The notes under the pieces are model-generated. The model saw nothing but the letters and a program-made list of their open reading frames with translations. It was not told where the DNA came from and ran no database searches. Made by a program: the position numbers and the translations under genes. A DNA stretch of 64,000 bases, from contig NZ_JAODMP010000067.1 of assembly GCF_025464835.1 (NCBI RefSeq), positions 1-64,000 of the forward strand, in the 5' to 3' direction. The stretch is from Mycetocola sp. (lineage in GTDB: Bacteria > Actinomycetota > Actinomycetes > Actinomycetales > Microbacteriaceae). This document shows positions 53,801 to 63,470 of this stretch, in pieces; the stretch's first letter is position 1, and each line of letters starts with the position of its first letter.

Positions 53801-54835
53801 ATGTATCGCATTCTCTTCACCTCCGTCCTGTCCAGGCTCGATCCTGAACGCGCCCACCACCTTGCCTTCGACGTGATCCGGGCACTGCCCGCCGTCGGGC
53901 TCTCGAAGCTCACGCGGAGGCTCACCCGCCCGACGGTCGATCTCAGCGTCGACACCCTCGGCCTGCACTTCGACACGCCGTTCGGCCTCGCTGCCGGCTT
54001 CGATAAGGACGGCGAAGCGGTTCTCGGCCTCGGCGCCCTGGGGTTCGGTCACGTGGAGGTCGGAACCCTGACCGCTCATTCGCAGCCGGGGAACCCGAAA
54101 CGTCGACTGTTCAGGCTCGTTCCCGACCGCGCTGTGATCAACCGGATGGGCTTCAACAACGGGGGAGCGGCATCCGCTGCGCGCCGGCTGGCTCGCGTGC
54201 GAAACGTCCCGGGGCGGCCTGTGCTCGGCGTCAACATCGGCAAGAGCCGCGTCGTCGGTGTCGATGCCGCCATCGCCGACTACCTCACCAGCACCAGGCT
54301 GCTTGCCCCTGTCGCCGACTACCTCGTTGTCAACGTCAGCTCACCGAACACGCCAGGGTTGCGGGGACTGCAGGAGCTCGACAAACTCGAGCCGCTTCTC
54401 GCCGCTGTGAAGGATGCCGCCGGCGCCACACCGCTCCTCGTGAAGATCGCTCCAGACCTCACCGACGATGAAGTGCGCCGGATCGCCGAACTGGCTGTAG
54501 AGGTCGATCTGGATGGGATCATCGCAACCAACACGACCATCTCCAGGGCCGGGCTGTCAACTCCGGCGGCCGTCATCGAGACGGCAGGCGCAGGAGGGCT
54601 CTCAGGTGCGCCGCTCGCGGCGCGATCCCTCGAGGTCCTCCGGCTCATCCGCGCAACCGTCCCCCCGAGCCTCTGCGTCATCTCGGTCGGCGGGGTCGAG
54701 TCTGGCGCGGACGTCGCCGAACGTCTCGCCGCAGGAGCGACGCTCGTGCAGGGCTACACGGCGTTCCTCTACCGCGGCCCGTTGTGGGCGCGGCAGATCA
54801 ACCGGGAGCTCAGCCGTCTGGCGTCCGTCTCCTGA
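53801..54835 (+). CDS. pyrD: Dihydroorotate dehydrogenase (quinone), class 2
   Basis: 344 residues. The class 2 N-terminal helical extension (MYRILFTSVLSRLDPERAHH) binds membrane and quinone. FMN-binding FGLAAGFDKDGEAV, GFGHVEVGTLTAHSQPGNPK and NRMGFNNGGA, the catalytic-Ser segment VNVSSPNTPGLRGLQ, KIAPDLTDDE, NTTISRAG and the C-terminal VGGVESGADVAERLAAGATLVQGYTAF are all present. It oxidises dihydroorotate to orotate, passing electrons to menaquinone, in pyrimidine synthesis. A 29-bp gap follows nrdR on the same strand. Confidence 0.97.
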   Translation: MYRILFTSVLSRLDPERAHHLAFDVIRALPAVGLSKLTRRLTRPTVDLSVDTLGLHFDTPFGLAAGFDKDGEAVLGLGALGFGHVEVGTLTAHSQPGNPKRRLFRLVPDRAVINRMGFNNGGAASAARRLARVRNVPGRPVLGVNIGKSRVVGVDAAIADYLTSTRLLAPVADYLVVNVSSPNTPGLRGLQELDKLEPLLAAVKDAAGATPLLVKIAPDLTDDEVRRIAELAVEVDLDGIIATNTTISRAGLSTPAAVIETAGAGGLSGAPLAARSLEVLRLIRATVPPSLCVISVGGVESGADVAERLAAGATLVQGYTAFLYRGPLWARQINRELSRLASVS

Positions 54836-54865
54836 GCAGACCTGAGGTGAGACCGGGGGAACCGA

Positions 54866-55453
54866 TCAGGCGGGACGCTGCCCGCGCTTGACCTGCGGCT
54901 TCGGCAGACGGAGCACACGAAGCTGGAACGCCCGCATGGCTGCGTACCAGCGGACACCGCGCTCAACGGATGCCTCACCGAACTTGGCAGCGAGCCGCTT
55001 CCTCACCTGGATCCCGAGCCAGATCCCGTCGAGGACCGCGATGCCGAAGAAGACCCACAGCAGCAGCATCGCGTAAACCTGAACCACCGGCGGGAACAGG
55101 GTGAGAATGATCACGAGGAACATCACCGGGATGAGAAACTCACCGATGTTGAACCGGGAGTCAACGAAGTCGCGGACGAAGCGTTTCTGCACACCACGGT
55201 CGCGCACCGGAAGGTACCGTTCCTCGCCTGCGGCGAGGCCGAGTCGGGCCTTCTCGCGCGATTCAGCCATCTTGGCCTTCGCCGCGCGAGCCGCTTCCTT
55301 GCGGTCACCTGGAACGAGGGGCCGTTTATTGAGTGCTTCCCGTTCTTTCCGGGTCGGCGTTGGACGGCCCTTGCCTGCCGCAAGACGGGCGGCCGCCTCC
55401 TGGGCGGTTTCGGTAACGGGCTCGGAAGGCGAGTCTGGGGTGTGCTTGGTCAC
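54866..55453 (-). CDS. DUF3043 membrane protein
   Basis: 195 residues from GTG 55453, with AAGGA upstream. The N-terminal half is charged and disordered, with the family motif GKGRPTPTRKEREALNKRPLV. A basic region (VRDRGVQKRFVRDFVDSRF) precedes two transmembrane helices (about 118-138 and 142-160). The tail is basic (KPQVKRGQRPA). DUF3043 proteins are conserved across actinobacteria with unknown function. It is divergent from the M20 dipeptidase gene, with 39 bp between starts. Confidence 0.88.
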   Translation of the reverse strand: MTKHTPDSPSEPVTETAQEAAARLAAGKGRPTPTRKEREALNKRPLVPGDRKEAARAAKAKMAESREKARLGLAAGEERYLPVRDRGVQKRFVRDFVDSRFNIGEFLIPVMFLVIILTLFPPVVQVYAMLLLWVFFGIAVLDGIWLGIQVRKRLAAKFGEASVERGVRWYAAMRAFQLRVLRLPKPQVKRGQRPA

Positions 55454-55492
55454 GATGAGTCCTTGCGCTGGATATCTCTTAAGATTACCTGC

Positions 55493-56911
55493 ATGACCGA
55501 TACCGCCGAGCACGTCCCATCCGTTCCACCGGCCGCAGACGAAGCGATCCGTGAGGCGGTCGCGACAGGTCTCCCGTCGACCATCGCGGATCTGGCGAGG
55601 CTGGTGCGGATCCCGAGCGTATCCTGGGCCGCATTCGATCCCGCGCACGTGCGCCAGAGCGCCGAGGCGGTTGCCGCGCTGGCCGAGGCAACCGGGGTGT
55701 TCGACATCGTCGAGATTCTTCAGGCGCCGATCGGGAACAGCAGCGAACTCGGTCAGCCGGCCGTGCTCGCCACCCGCCGCGCCCGGAACGGCAAGCCAAC
55801 CGTGATGCTCTACGCCCACCATGACGTCCAGCCCCCTGGCAAGGACGAGGACTGGGAGTCGAAGCCCTTCGAACCGACCGTGCGCGGAGACCGCATCTAC
55901 GGACGAGGCGCCGCAGACGACAAGGCAGGGGTCATGGCGCACATCGCATCCCTACGGGCGCTCACCGAAACGCACGGCGACGACCTCGACCTCGGCCTTG
56001 CCCTCTTTATCGAGGGGGAGGAGGAGTTTGGGTCCCGTTCGTTCGCCAATTTCCTGTCCCACAACCGTGAAGCGCTCTCCGCTGATGCGATCATCGTCGC
56101 GGATTCGAACAACTGGGACGAGAAAACCCCCGCGCTCACCATCGGCCTGCGCGGCAACGTCACCTTCCGGTTGACGATCCGCACCCTCGAGCACGCCTCG
56201 CACTCCGGCATGTTCGGGGGAGCCGTCCCGGATGCGATGCTCGCCGGCATCCGCCTGCTTGCGACGCTCTGGGATGAGGCGGGCTCGGTCGCCGTCGAAG
56301 GTCTCACCCGTCATGAGGGGGACACTCCTGAGTACTCGGAGGGGCAGCTCCGCGCCGAAGCCGGACTACTGCCGGGAACCCAGCCGATCGGCACGGGGTC
56401 GATCCTCAGCCGGATCTGGTCCCAGCCGTCGATCACCGTCACCGGCATCGACGCCCCAACGGTCGCGAACGCATCGAACACGCTCTCGCCGTCCATCTCC
56501 GTCAAGATCAGCGCGCGGGTTGCTCCCGGCCAGAGCGCCAGGGATGCCGCCGACGCAATCGAACGACACCTCATGGCGAACGCCCCGTTCGGCGCGACGA
56601 TCGAGATCGACGACCTCGACCTCGGCGACCCGTTCCTCGTCGACACGAGCGGGTACGCGGTCGGCGAAGCGAAACGCGCGATGGCGGATGCCTGGGGAGT
56701 GGAGCCGGTCGAGCTCGGCGTCGGCGGGTCGATCCCGTTCATCGCCGACCTGGTGCGCGAGTTCCCCGATGCCGAAATCCTCGTCACCGGGGTTGAGGAC
56801 CCCCACTCGCGCGCGCACAGCCCGAACGAGTCACTGCACCTCGGGGTGTTCCATCGCTCGATCCTCGCCGAGGCACTGCTGCTCGGACGTCTCAACGCGA
56901 AAGCACGCTGA
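55493..56911 (+). CDS. M20-family metallo-dipeptidase
   Basis: 472 residues from ATG 55493. Metal-site motifs: MLYAHHDVQPPG (first His and Asp), GRGAADDKAG (bridging Asp), and FIEGEEEFGSRSF (catalytic Glu pair). A dimerisation insert runs from about 190 to 340, and the C-terminal His is in GVEDPHSRAHSPNES. It hydrolyses dipeptides or related N-acyl amino acids using two zinc ions; the exact substrate is unknown. It may work in peptide turnover. About 106 bp separate its stop from the IscA-type gene; a TAGAAT hexamer near 56963 is a possible -10 for that gene. Confidence 0.92.
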   Translation: MTDTAEHVPSVPPAADEAIREAVATGLPSTIADLARLVRIPSVSWAAFDPAHVRQSAEAVAALAEATGVFDIVEILQAPIGNSSELGQPAVLATRRARNGKPTVMLYAHHDVQPPGKDEDWESKPFEPTVRGDRIYGRGAADDKAGVMAHIASLRALTETHGDDLDLGLALFIEGEEEFGSRSFANFLSHNREALSADAIIVADSNNWDEKTPALTIGLRGNVTFRLTIRTLEHASHSGMFGGAVPDAMLAGIRLLATLWDEAGSVAVEGLTRHEGDTPEYSEGQLRAEAGLLPGTQPIGTGSILSRIWSQPSITVTGIDAPTVANASNTLSPSISVKISARVAPGQSARDAADAIERHLMANAPFGATIEIDDLDLGDPFLVDTSGYAVGEAKRAMADAWGVEPVELGVGGSIPFIADLVREFPDAEILVTGVEDPHSRAHSPNESLHLGVFHRSILAEALLLGRLNAKAR

Positions 56912-57017
56912 CGCATCATCCGACAGGTCGGGAATTCCCACAGGCCCCACCCGGTTGAGATGCGTAGAATGAAACCACATTCGCAATACCTGCGAGCACG
57001 ATCTACCAAGGAGAGTC

Positions 57018-57377
57018 ATGAGCGACACGACGCTGACATCCGCCCCGCCCACCCACGGAGTCGGGCTGAGCGACACGGCAGCAGCCAAGGTGAAGAGCCT
57101 GCTCGAACAGGAGGGCCGTGACGACCTGCGACTGCGGGTCGCGGTCCAGCCAGGCGGATGCTCCGGCCTTATCTACCAGCTGTACTTCGACGAGCGCGTG
57201 CTTGACGGTGACGCGACGGTCGATTTCGACGGCGTCGAGGTGATCGTCGACAAGATGAGCGTTCCGTATCTCGACGGCGCCTCGATCGATTTCGAGGACA
57301 CGATCCAGAAGCAGGGTTTCACCATCGACAACCCCAACGCAGGCGGCAGTTGCGCATGCGGAGACAGCTTCCACTAG
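57018..57377 (+). CDS. erpA: A-type iron-sulfur carrier (IscA/ErpA)
   Basis: 119 residues, ATG with AAGGAGAG upstream. HesB/IscA fold (about 15-119) with three conserved ligand cysteines: Cys48 in GGCSGL and Cys112/Cys114 in SCACGDSFH. Strand and turn pattern (LRLRVAVQPGG, VIVDKMSVPYLDG) fits the family. It carries Fe-S clusters from the SUF machinery to target enzymes. Position just before cytochrome oxidase genes, and near the Rieske protein, agrees with delivery to respiratory Fe-S proteins. A strong hairpin follows (57396-57433). Confidence 0.93.
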   Translation: MSDTTLTSAPPTHGVGLSDTAAAKVKSLLEQEGRDDLRLRVAVQPGGCSGLIYQLYFDERVLDGDATVDFDGVEVIVDKMSVPYLDGASIDFEDTIQKQGFTIDNPNAGGSCACGDSFH

Positions 57378-57395
57378 GCGGATATTCAGGATTTC

Positions 57396-57433
57396 GTGCA
57401 GGGGACGCGCCGGGAACGGTGCGTCCCCTGCAC
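57396..57433 (+). terminator. Hairpin terminator after erpA
   Basis: GTGCAGGGGACGC (57396-57408) pairs with GCGTCCCCTGCAC (57421-57433) as a perfect 13-bp stem, followed by CGTTT. It separates erpA from the ctaCDF operon. Confidence 0.85.
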
Positions 57434-57550
57434 CGTTTAACACGTGCAGAGCCGCCGGAATCCGCGCGATCAGCCTGAAATGGTCCAGAGCCGGGCACCG
57501 GATCGGGCTAGACTGAAGGCTGAAATAACTCTGTCATCGAAAGGTCCCAG

Positions 57551-58474
57551 GTGCGCTCGAATCGTCGACTCCGATGGGCTGCTATACCGGTTGCCATCAC
57601 GCTCGCCGTGGTCTTGGCCGGCTGTACCCAGGCCGAACTACACGGCTATCTTCCAGGTTTCGTGGAGGGCGAACCGCCCGTCACCAACCACACCGAGCGG
57701 GTAGCCGGTCTGTGGGTCACCTCGTGGATCATCCTCCTTCTCGTGGGTCTCCTCACGTGGGGGCTCATCATCTGGGCCATCGTGGTCTACCGCCGCAGGA
57801 AGGGCCAGAGCGGCCTTCCCGTCCAGATGCGCTACAACATGCCGATCGAGATTTTCTACACGATCGTGCCGCTGATCCTCGTCCTCGGTTTCTTCGCCTT
57901 CACGGCGCGCGACCAGGCTGCGATCGAAACCCAGCATGCGGACCCCGACGTGGAGATCTCGGTCTTCGCGAAGCAGTGGGCCTGGGACTTCATCTACGAA
58001 GAAGCCGTCAACGGTGAAGACGTCTGGTACGCCGGCGTCCAAGCCGAAGAGGAAGAAGGGGCCGCTGCAGGCACCATCGACCAGGAGAAGCTCCCGACGC
58101 TGTACCTGCCTGTCGGCGCCGAGGTCACCATCGCTCTCGAATCGCGCGATGTCATCCACTCGTTCTGGGTCATCGACTTCCTCTACAAGAAGGACATGTT
58201 CCCGGGTAAGACCAACTACATGTCATTCGTGCCTGAACGCGAGGGCACGTACGCGGGTAAGTGCGCCGAACTCTGTGGCGAGTACCACTCGCTGATGCTG
58301 TTCAACGTCGAGGTCGTATCGCAGGCCGAGTACGACAACTACCTGCAGTCGCTCGCCGACCAAGGCAACGTCGGAGACTTCGGCGATGAGTTCTCGCGTA
58401 ACGCAACGCTGCCGGGCATCGACGCGCCGGAGCGCATCGAGGATGTCGAGCAAGTTGAAGAAGAAGGTAACTAG
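57551..58474 (+). CDS. ctaC: Cytochrome c oxidase subunit II
   Basis: 307 residues, GTG 57551. A lipoprotein signal peptide ends in LAGC (Cys25), so the protein is probably lipidated, with LspA in this window as the processing enzyme. Two transmembrane helices (about 55-76 and 97-117) precede a periplasmic cupredoxin domain with the CuA ligands Cys238, Cys242, His246 and Met249. A charged insert (residues 155-180) and acidic tail are present. It receives electrons from the QcrC di-haem cytochrome in the bc1-aa3 supercomplex. A TAGACT hexamer at 57509-57514 may be its -10 box. It is followed 2 bp later by ctaD. Confidence 0.96.
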   Translation: MRSNRRLRWAAIPVAITLAVVLAGCTQAELHGYLPGFVEGEPPVTNHTERVAGLWVTSWIILLLVGLLTWGLIIWAIVVYRRRKGQSGLPVQMRYNMPIEIFYTIVPLILVLGFFAFTARDQAAIETQHADPDVEISVFAKQWAWDFIYEEAVNGEDVWYAGVQAEEEEGAAAGTIDQEKLPTLYLPVGAEVTIALESRDVIHSFWVIDFLYKKDMFPGKTNYMSFVPEREGTYAGKCAELCGEYHSLMLFNVEVVSQAEYDNYLQSLADQGNVGDFGDEFSRNATLPGIDAPERIEDVEQVEEEGN

Positions 58475-58476
58475 CC

Positions 58477-60207
58477 ATGGCTACCACCATTGAGATTCCT
58501 GCCGGGCAGGCCCGTGTCATCAACCGGAACACGGTTGAGCGCAAGGGGAACGTGCTTGTCAACTGGATCACCTCCACCGACCACAAGACGATCGGGTACA
58601 TGTACCTGATCGCCTCGTTCCTGTTCTTCTGCATCGGTGGCGTGATGGCGCTGATCATCCGCGCCCAGTTGTTCGAGCCTGGGCTCAGCATCCTGGAGAC
58701 GAAGGAACAGTACAACCAGCTGTTCACCATGCACGGCACGATCATGCTGCTGATGTTCGCGACGCCGCTGTTCTTCGGCTTCGCCAACACGCTCATGCCG
58801 CTGCAGATCGGCGCTCCCGACGTCGCGTTCCCGCGACTGAACGCGTTCTCGTTCTGGCTGTTCCTGTTCGGCAGCATGCTCGCCGTCGGCGGGTTCCTGA
58901 CCCCGCAGGGTGCAGCATCCTTCGGCTGGTTCGCGTACGCCCCGCTATCGAGTACGACGTTCTCGCCGGGTATCGGCGGTAACCTCTGGGTCCTCGGACT
59001 CGCCGTCTCCGGTTTCGGAACGATCCTCGGTGGTGTGAACTTCATCACCACGATCATCACCATGCGGGCCCCGGGCATGACCATGTTCCGGATGCCGATC
59101 TTCACCTGGAACACCCTGGTCACGTCGCTGCTCGTCCTGATGGCTTTCCCGGTCCTCGCGGCAGCCCTCTTCGCGCTCGGTGCGGACAGGGTGTTCGGTG
59201 CACACATCTACGACGCCGAGAACGGCGGAGTGATCCTCTGGCAACACCTGTTCTGGTTCTTCGGTCACCCCGAGGTGTACATCATCGCGCTGCCGTTCTT
59301 CGGTATCGTGAGCGAGGTCTTTCCGGTCTTCAGCCGCAAGCCGATCTTCGGATACAAGACGCTGGTCTACGCGACGATCGCGATTGCCGCGCTGTCCGTC
59401 ACGGTGTGGGCGCACCACATGTACGTGACCGGGTCTGTCCTGTTGCCGTTCTTCGCCTTGATGACCATGCTCATCGCGGTTCCCACCGGGGTGAAGATCT
59501 TCAACTGGGTCGGCACGATGTGGCGGGGATCGGTGACCTTCGAGACCCCGATGCTCTGGGCGATCGGGTTCCTCATCACCTTCACTTTCGGCGGACTCAC
59601 CGGTGTGATCCTGGCATCGCCGCCGCTGGACTTCCACGTCTCCGACACCTACTTCGTGGTGGCGCACTTCCACTACGTCGTCTTCGGAACCGTCGTCTTC
59701 GCCATGTTCAGCGGGTTCTACTTCTGGTGGCCCAAGTGGACCGGCAAGATGCTCAACGAGAAGCTCGGCTACTGGCATTTCTGGCTGCTGTTCATCGGGT
59801 TCCACACCACGTTCCTCATCCAGCACTGGCTCGGGGTCGTCGGCATGCCCCGTCGCTACGCGACGTACTCGCCTGAGGATGGGTTCACGTGGATGAACCA
59901 GCTGTCGACGGTCGGCTCGATGATTCTCGCGCTGTCGATGCTTCCGTTCTTCCTGAACGTCTACATCACAGCCCGCAAGGCGCCGAAGGTCACCGTCAAC
60001 GACCCGTGGGGTTACGGCGGATCGCTCGAGTGGGCGACCTCCTGCCCGCCGCCTCGCCACAACTTCACGTCGATTCCGCGGATCCGCTCCGAGCGGCCCG
60101 CATTCGACCTGAACCACCCCGAAGCCGGCATCCCCGTCGGCATCGGCCCGGCGAAGGACGCCCCTGACGCACCAACGTACGACCGCGCGGAAGGTGAAGT
60201 GAAGTAA
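58477..60207 (+). CDS. ctaD: Cytochrome c oxidase subunit I
   Basis: 576 residues with twelve transmembrane helices. Haem a, a3 and CuB ligands are in [39 protein letters not shown] (CuB His-Tyr) and [10 protein letters not shown], with [20 protein letters not shown] near the C-terminal haem site. It is the catalytic core of the aa3 oxidase, reducing oxygen to water and pumping protons. It overlaps ctaF by one base (60207). Length and motifs are normal for actinobacteria. Confidence 0.98.
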   Translation: MATTIEIPAGQARVINRNTVERKGNVLVNWITSTDHKTIGYMYLIASFLFFCIGGVMALIIRAQLFEPGLSILETKEQYNQLFTMHGTIMLLMFATPLFFGFANTLMPLQIGAPDVAFPRLNAFSFWLFLFGSMLAVGGFLTPQGAASFGWFAYAPLSSTTFSPGIGGNLWVLGLAVSGFGTILGGVNFITTIITMRAPGMTMFRMPIFTWNTLVTSLLVLMAFPVLAAALFALGADRVFGAHIYDAENGGVILWQHLFWFFGHPEVYIIALPFFGIVSEVFPVFSRKPIFGYKTLVYATIAIAALSVTVWAHHMYVTGSVLLPFFALMTMLIAVPTGVKIFNWVGTMWRGSVTFETPMLWAIGFLITFTFGGLTGVILASPPLDFHVSDTYFVVAHFHYVVFGTVVFAMFSGFYFWWPKWTGKMLNEKLGYWHFWLLFIGFHTTFLIQHWLGVVGMPRRYATYSPEDGFTWMNQLSTVGSMILALSMLPFFLNVYITARKAPKVTVNDPWGYGGSLEWATSCPPPRHNFTSIPRIRSERPAFDLNHPEAGIPVGIGPAKDAPDAPTYDRAEGEVK

Positions 60208-60623
60208 TGAAAGCGAACGTCAACCTCTTTTGGATCCTCGCGGTCTTCTTCGGTCTTGTCGCTGTCACCTATGTCGTCTGGGGCCTCGTGCTCACCGGAG
60301 ACATCGAATGGGTCGGTGCGGTGGCCCTGACACTGTCGGTGCTGCTGGCGCTGTTCCTCGGCTTCTACCTCAACCGGGTGCACCGCCACCAGGGTGGGGA
60401 GCTGCCAGAGGACATCCCCAGCTCCAACATCGACGACGGTGACCCTGAACTCGGGCACTTCGCGCCGTGGAGCTGGTGGCCCATCGTCCTCGCTGGCGGC
60501 GGAGCGCTCATGATGCTCGGGCTGTCCGTTGGATTCTGGATCTCGTTCATCGCAGCACCGCTCCTTCTGATCGCTGTCGTCGGGTGGACCTACGAGTACT
60601 ACCGGGGCTTCCACGCCCACTGA
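60207..60623 (+). CDS. ctaF: Cytochrome c oxidase subunit IV (actinobacterial CtaF)
   Basis: 138 residues. Four hydrophobic segments (FWILAVFFGLVAVTYVVWG, AVALTLSVLLALFLGFYL, WPIVLAGGGALMMLGLSVG and ISFIAAPLLLIAVVGW) with the conserved GELPEDIPSSNIDDGDPELG loop between the second and third. It is a small structural subunit typical of actinobacterial aa3 oxidase. It ends the ctaCDF operon, with a terminator 16 bp after the stop. Confidence 0.93.
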   Translation: MKANVNLFWILAVFFGLVAVTYVVWGLVLTGDIEWVGAVALTLSVLLALFLGFYLNRVHRHQGGELPEDIPSSNIDDGDPELGHFAPWSWWPIVLAGGGALMMLGLSVGFWISFIAAPLLLIAVVGWTYEYYRGFHAH

Positions 60624-60638
60624 AAACCTGCACGAAAG

Positions 60639-60672
60639 AACGGCCAGGCGCTGAGCGCCTGGCCGTTTCTTG
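60639..60672 (+). terminator. Terminator after ctaF
   Basis: AACGGCCAGGCGC (60639-60651) pairs with GCGCCTGGCCGTT (60655-60667) around TGA, followed by a short TCTT run. Confidence 0.85.
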
Positions 60673-60679
60673 TTCCCCC

Positions 60680-60834
60680 CGTGGTGTCGATGAGCCCGCG
60701 TCGTGTCCTCGAGCCGCGTCGTGTCTTGGACCCGCATCGTGTCCGTGAGCCCCCGTCGTGTCCATGAGCCCCCGTCGTGCCCATGAGCCCCCGTCGTGCC
60801 CATGAGCCCCCGTCGTGTCGATGAGCCGCGTCGG
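60680..60834. repeat. Minisatellite: eight ~19-bp tandem repeats
   Basis: Units starting at 60680, 60699, 60717, 60735, 60754, 60773, 60792 and 60811, plus a partial unit at 60829, share the core CGTCGTGTCCATGAGCCC. Four central units (60754-60829) are nearly identical; the outer ones drift. The period is 18-19 bp, not a coding multiple. It fills most of the intergenic space between ctaF and the convergent RlmA-like gene, with no gene in the 314-bp gap. Confidence 0.9.
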
Positions 60835-60878
60835 CTCTGAGCTGGCGGCCAGGGGGAGCACAGCCACGGCGAGGCAAC

Positions 60879-60965
60879 ACCTCAAATTCAGCAGATCCGT
60901 CGCGACACGCCGTGTGGCGCGCACGACACGCCGAGGGTCAGGAAGGATCTGCTGAATTTGGTGAA
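60879..60965. repeat. Long palindrome, copy B of the repeated family
   Basis: Perfect 16-bp outer arms: CAAATTCAGCAGATCC (60883-60898) and GGATCTGCTGAATTTG (60945-60960). The interior holds two GACACGCCG units. Leader and arms match copy A at 22495-22601. The right arm lies inside the 3' end of the RlmA-like gene and encodes its last residues. Confidence 0.9.
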
Positions 60966-61810
60966 CGCCGCAAGGTGAGGACCGTGACGGATGCCGTCAC
61001 GGATTCGGGTGCGGCTGGATTGCTGCTTCCCTCAGCTGTGAGGGCGTGATGCGCTGACGGTCCCATCCCGAGCAGAAGGTTGAGGGTGGCGTCGTCGAGG
61101 ATCATCGTGAACTCGATCTCGGTGCGCGCCACCTCATCGAACCAGGGCTCGGCTGCACGCGCCAGGTCGTCCGCCTTGCCCTCGGGCACGTCGAGCGCGA
61201 GACCGGCGTCTCGCGCCTCACGAAGGTGACGCCCGGTGGGCACGACGGCGACGAGGCAGCCGTCGGCCGCGAGGACGCGAGCGAATTCGGGCAGGTTCCT
61301 CGGCGCGAAGACGCTCAGCAAAAGATCCCGTGACGCGTCGGCGAGCGGGAGCGGCTGCCATACATCCAGCACCACGCCCGCCGCTCCAGGGACACTGCTG
61401 ACGGCGGTCCGCACAGCGGCAGGGGACAAGTCGGCGGCGAGTACCTCTTCGGAGTGCATGGCCGCCTGGGTGGCGGCGAGGTAGTATCCGGTACCGCAGC
61501 CGATCTCGGCGATGCGGGCGCCCGCGGCAGGCACGGCCTCCGCGCCGGCTCGGGCGACCGCGTCGGCGATCGGCCGGTAAGCGCCGGTGTCGAAGAACCG
61601 GGCCCTGGCGGCCAGCATCTCCGCGCTGTCGCCGACGACACGCGTCCGGGGTGGCAACAGGGACACGTAGCCGCGCTTGTTCACGTCGACCCGGTGCCCG
61701 TTCTGACAACCGAGGACGAGGGGGCCTGCGGGGGAGAAAGGAACGGATTCGAACCCGGCGGAAACGCAGAACGGGCAGCGAAGCCCCCCTGCCAAACGGT
61801 GGAGGGTCAA
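60938..61810 (-). CDS. RlmA-like 23S rRNA guanine N1-methyltransferase
   Basis: 290 residues. An N-terminal zinc ribbon with RCPFC ... CQNGH (about 11-40) precedes DVNKRGYVSLL, as in the RlmA family. The SAM domain carries IAEIGCGTGYYLAAT (about 97-111), VLDVWQPLPLAD and VFAPRNLPEFARVL. RlmA(I)/(II) methylate G745 or G748 of 23S rRNA, and the actinobacterial TlrB type can give macrolide resistance. Which base is hit cannot be stated. The last residues (PNSADPS) come from the right arm of palindrome copy B. The gene runs leftward, towards ctaF. Confidence 0.85.
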   Translation of the reverse strand: MTLHRLAGGLRCPFCVSAGFESVPFSPAGPLVLGCQNGHRVDVNKRGYVSLLPPRTRVVGDSAEMLAARARFFDTGAYRPIADAVARAGAEAVPAAGARIAEIGCGTGYYLAATQAAMHSEEVLAADLSPAAVRTAVSSVPGAAGVVLDVWQPLPLADASRDLLLSVFAPRNLPEFARVLAADGCLVAVVPTGRHLREARDAGLALDVPEGKADDLARAAEPWFDEVARTEIEFTMILDDATLNLLLGMGPSAHHALTAEGSSNPAAPESVTASVTVLTLRRSPNSADPS

Positions 61811-61841
61811 CGCTGCCCGATCGTGTCGAAGGTGAGTCGCC

Positions 61842-63470
61842 CTAGTGGTGGTTGCTGTGCGATGACTCGAGCTCGGCCCGGGTGATCGGGTCGATACGGT
61901 CTTCGAAGAACCACCGGGACAGGCCGGCGCGTACGCGCTGGGCCACGGTGATGCGTCCGCGGGAATCCGGGCGGATCATCAGCGGCTGGTACGACTCGTG
62001 GCTGACGAGCTTCCAGCGCTCGAAGTCGTCGACCGGCTCGTGGACCTCGATGTACTCGCCGCCGGGGAGGCGGACGATGCGACCGGACTCATAGCCGTGG
62101 AGGGCGATCGAGCGATCCTTCTTCTGCAGGGCCAGGCAGGTCCGCTTGGCGATGAAGTAGGCGATCACCGGCCCGGCGAAGAGCATCACCTGGAGGGTGT
62201 GGATGACACCTTCCATGGTGAGCTTGAAGTGCGTAGCGATCAGGTCGGAGCTCGCTGCCGCCCAGAGCACTGCGTAGAAGGTGACGCCGGCGGCGCCGAT
62301 CGCGGTGCGGGTTGCAGCGTTGCGTGGGCGGTCGAGGATGTGGTGCTCACGCTTGTCGCCGGTGATCCACGCCTCGATGAATGGGTAGAACAGCACAAGC
62401 ATGATGAACAGTCCGACCAGACCGAGCGGGATCAGAATCCCGAACGAGAAGGTGTGGTCGAAGAGCACAACGTCCAGGTGGGGTGGAGCAAGCCGCAGGA
62501 TGCCGTCCGCGAATCCGATGTACCAGTCAGGCTGGGTTCCAGCGGAGACGGGGGACGGATCGTACGGACCGTAGTTCCAGATCGGGTTGATCGAGAACAG
62601 TGAGGCGATCACCATGACCACACCGAAGACGATGAAGAAGAATCCACCGGCCTTCGCTGCGTACACGGGGAGGACCGGGTATCCGACGACATTCTGCTGC
62701 GTGCGCCCAGGTCCCGAGTACTGGGTGTGCTTGTGGACGACGACGAACAGCAGGTGCAGCGCGATGAGCACGAGGATGATTGCCGGAAGCAGCAGGATGT
62801 GCAACGAGTACAAACGGCCGACGATGTCTGTGCCGGGGAACTCGCCACCGAACAGCAGGAACGATGTCCAGGTTCCGATGAGCGGGATGCCCTTGACCAT
62901 GCCGTCGATGATGCGAAGGCCGTTTCCGGAGAGCAGGTCGTCAGGCAGGGAGTAACCGGTGAAACCTTCGGCCATGGCGAGGATGAAGAGGATGAACCCG
63001 ATGACCCAGTTCAGTTCACGCGGCTTGCGGAAGGCACCCGTGAAGAAGATGCGCAGCATGTGCAGGCCAATCGACGCCACGAACAGCAGCGCTGCCCAGT
63101 GGTGCACCTGGCGCATGAGGAGGCCGCCGCGGACGTCGAAGGAGATGTCCATGGTCGACGCCATCGCCGCGGACATCTCGATGCCCTTCAGCGGCACGTA
63201 TGAGCCCTCGTAGTGGACCTCGGCCATCGACGCCTGGAAGAAGAACGTCAGGAACGTACCCGAAAGCAGGATGATGACGAAGCTGTACAGCGCCACCTCA
63301 CCCAGCAGGAACGACCAGTGGTCGGGGAAGATCTTGCGGCCGAGTTCTTTGACGGCGGTCGAGATGCTCGTCCGTTCGTCGATGTAGTTCGACGCAGCTG
63401 CGGTGAAGCCACCGGACTTCTTAACCGGTACTGCGGGTTTTGGTTCGGCCGGAGCCGTGACGGTGTTCAA
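61842..63470 (-). CDS. qcrB: Cytochrome b subunit of the bc1 complex
   Basis: 542 residues, start overlapping the qcrA stop by four bases. Eight or more transmembrane helices; haem b ligand His pairs are in VHHWAALLFVASIGLHMLR and LHILLLPAIILVLIALHLLF. The Qo-site motif PPHLDVV is a variant of the PEWY region, in APPHLDVVLFDHTFS. A long C-terminal extension is typical of actinobacteria. It oxidises menaquinol and passes electrons to the Rieske protein and haem. It converges on the RlmA-like gene with a 31-bp gap. Confidence 0.96.
   Translation of the reverse strand: MNTVTAPAEPKPAVPVKKSGGFTAAASNYIDERTSISTAVKELGRKIFPDHWSFLLGEVALYSFVIILLSGTFLTFFFQASMAEVHYEGSYVPLKGIEMSAAMASTMDISFDVRGGLLMRQVHHWAALLFVASIGLHMLRIFFTGAFRKPRELNWVIGFILFILAMAEGFTGYSLPDDLLSGNGLRIIDGMVKGIPLIGTWTSFLLFGGEFPGTDIVGRLYSLHILLLPAIILVLIALHLLFVVVHKHTQYSGPGRTQQNVVGYPVLPVYAAKAGGFFFIVFGVVMVIASLFSINPIWNYGPYDPSPVSAGTQPDWYIGFADGILRLAPPHLDVVLFDHTFSFGILIPLGLVGLFIMLVLFYPFIEAWITGDKREHHILDRPRNAATRTAIGAAGVTFYAVLWAAASSDLIATHFKLTMEGVIHTLQVMLFAGPVIAYFIAKRTCLALQKKDRSIALHGYESGRIVRLPGGEYIEVHEPVDDFERWKLVSHESYQPLMIRPDSRGRITVAQRVRAGLSRWFFEDRIDPITRAELESSHSNHH

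Noticed and set aside
58945-60117. A 390-residue minus-strand open frame in ctaD
   Set aside because: Shadow of the cytochrome oxidase gene; very His/Arg/Glu-rich.
60680-60834. CRISPR array from the tandem repeats
   Set aside because: The units are directly adjacent with no unique spacers, and no cas gene is present.
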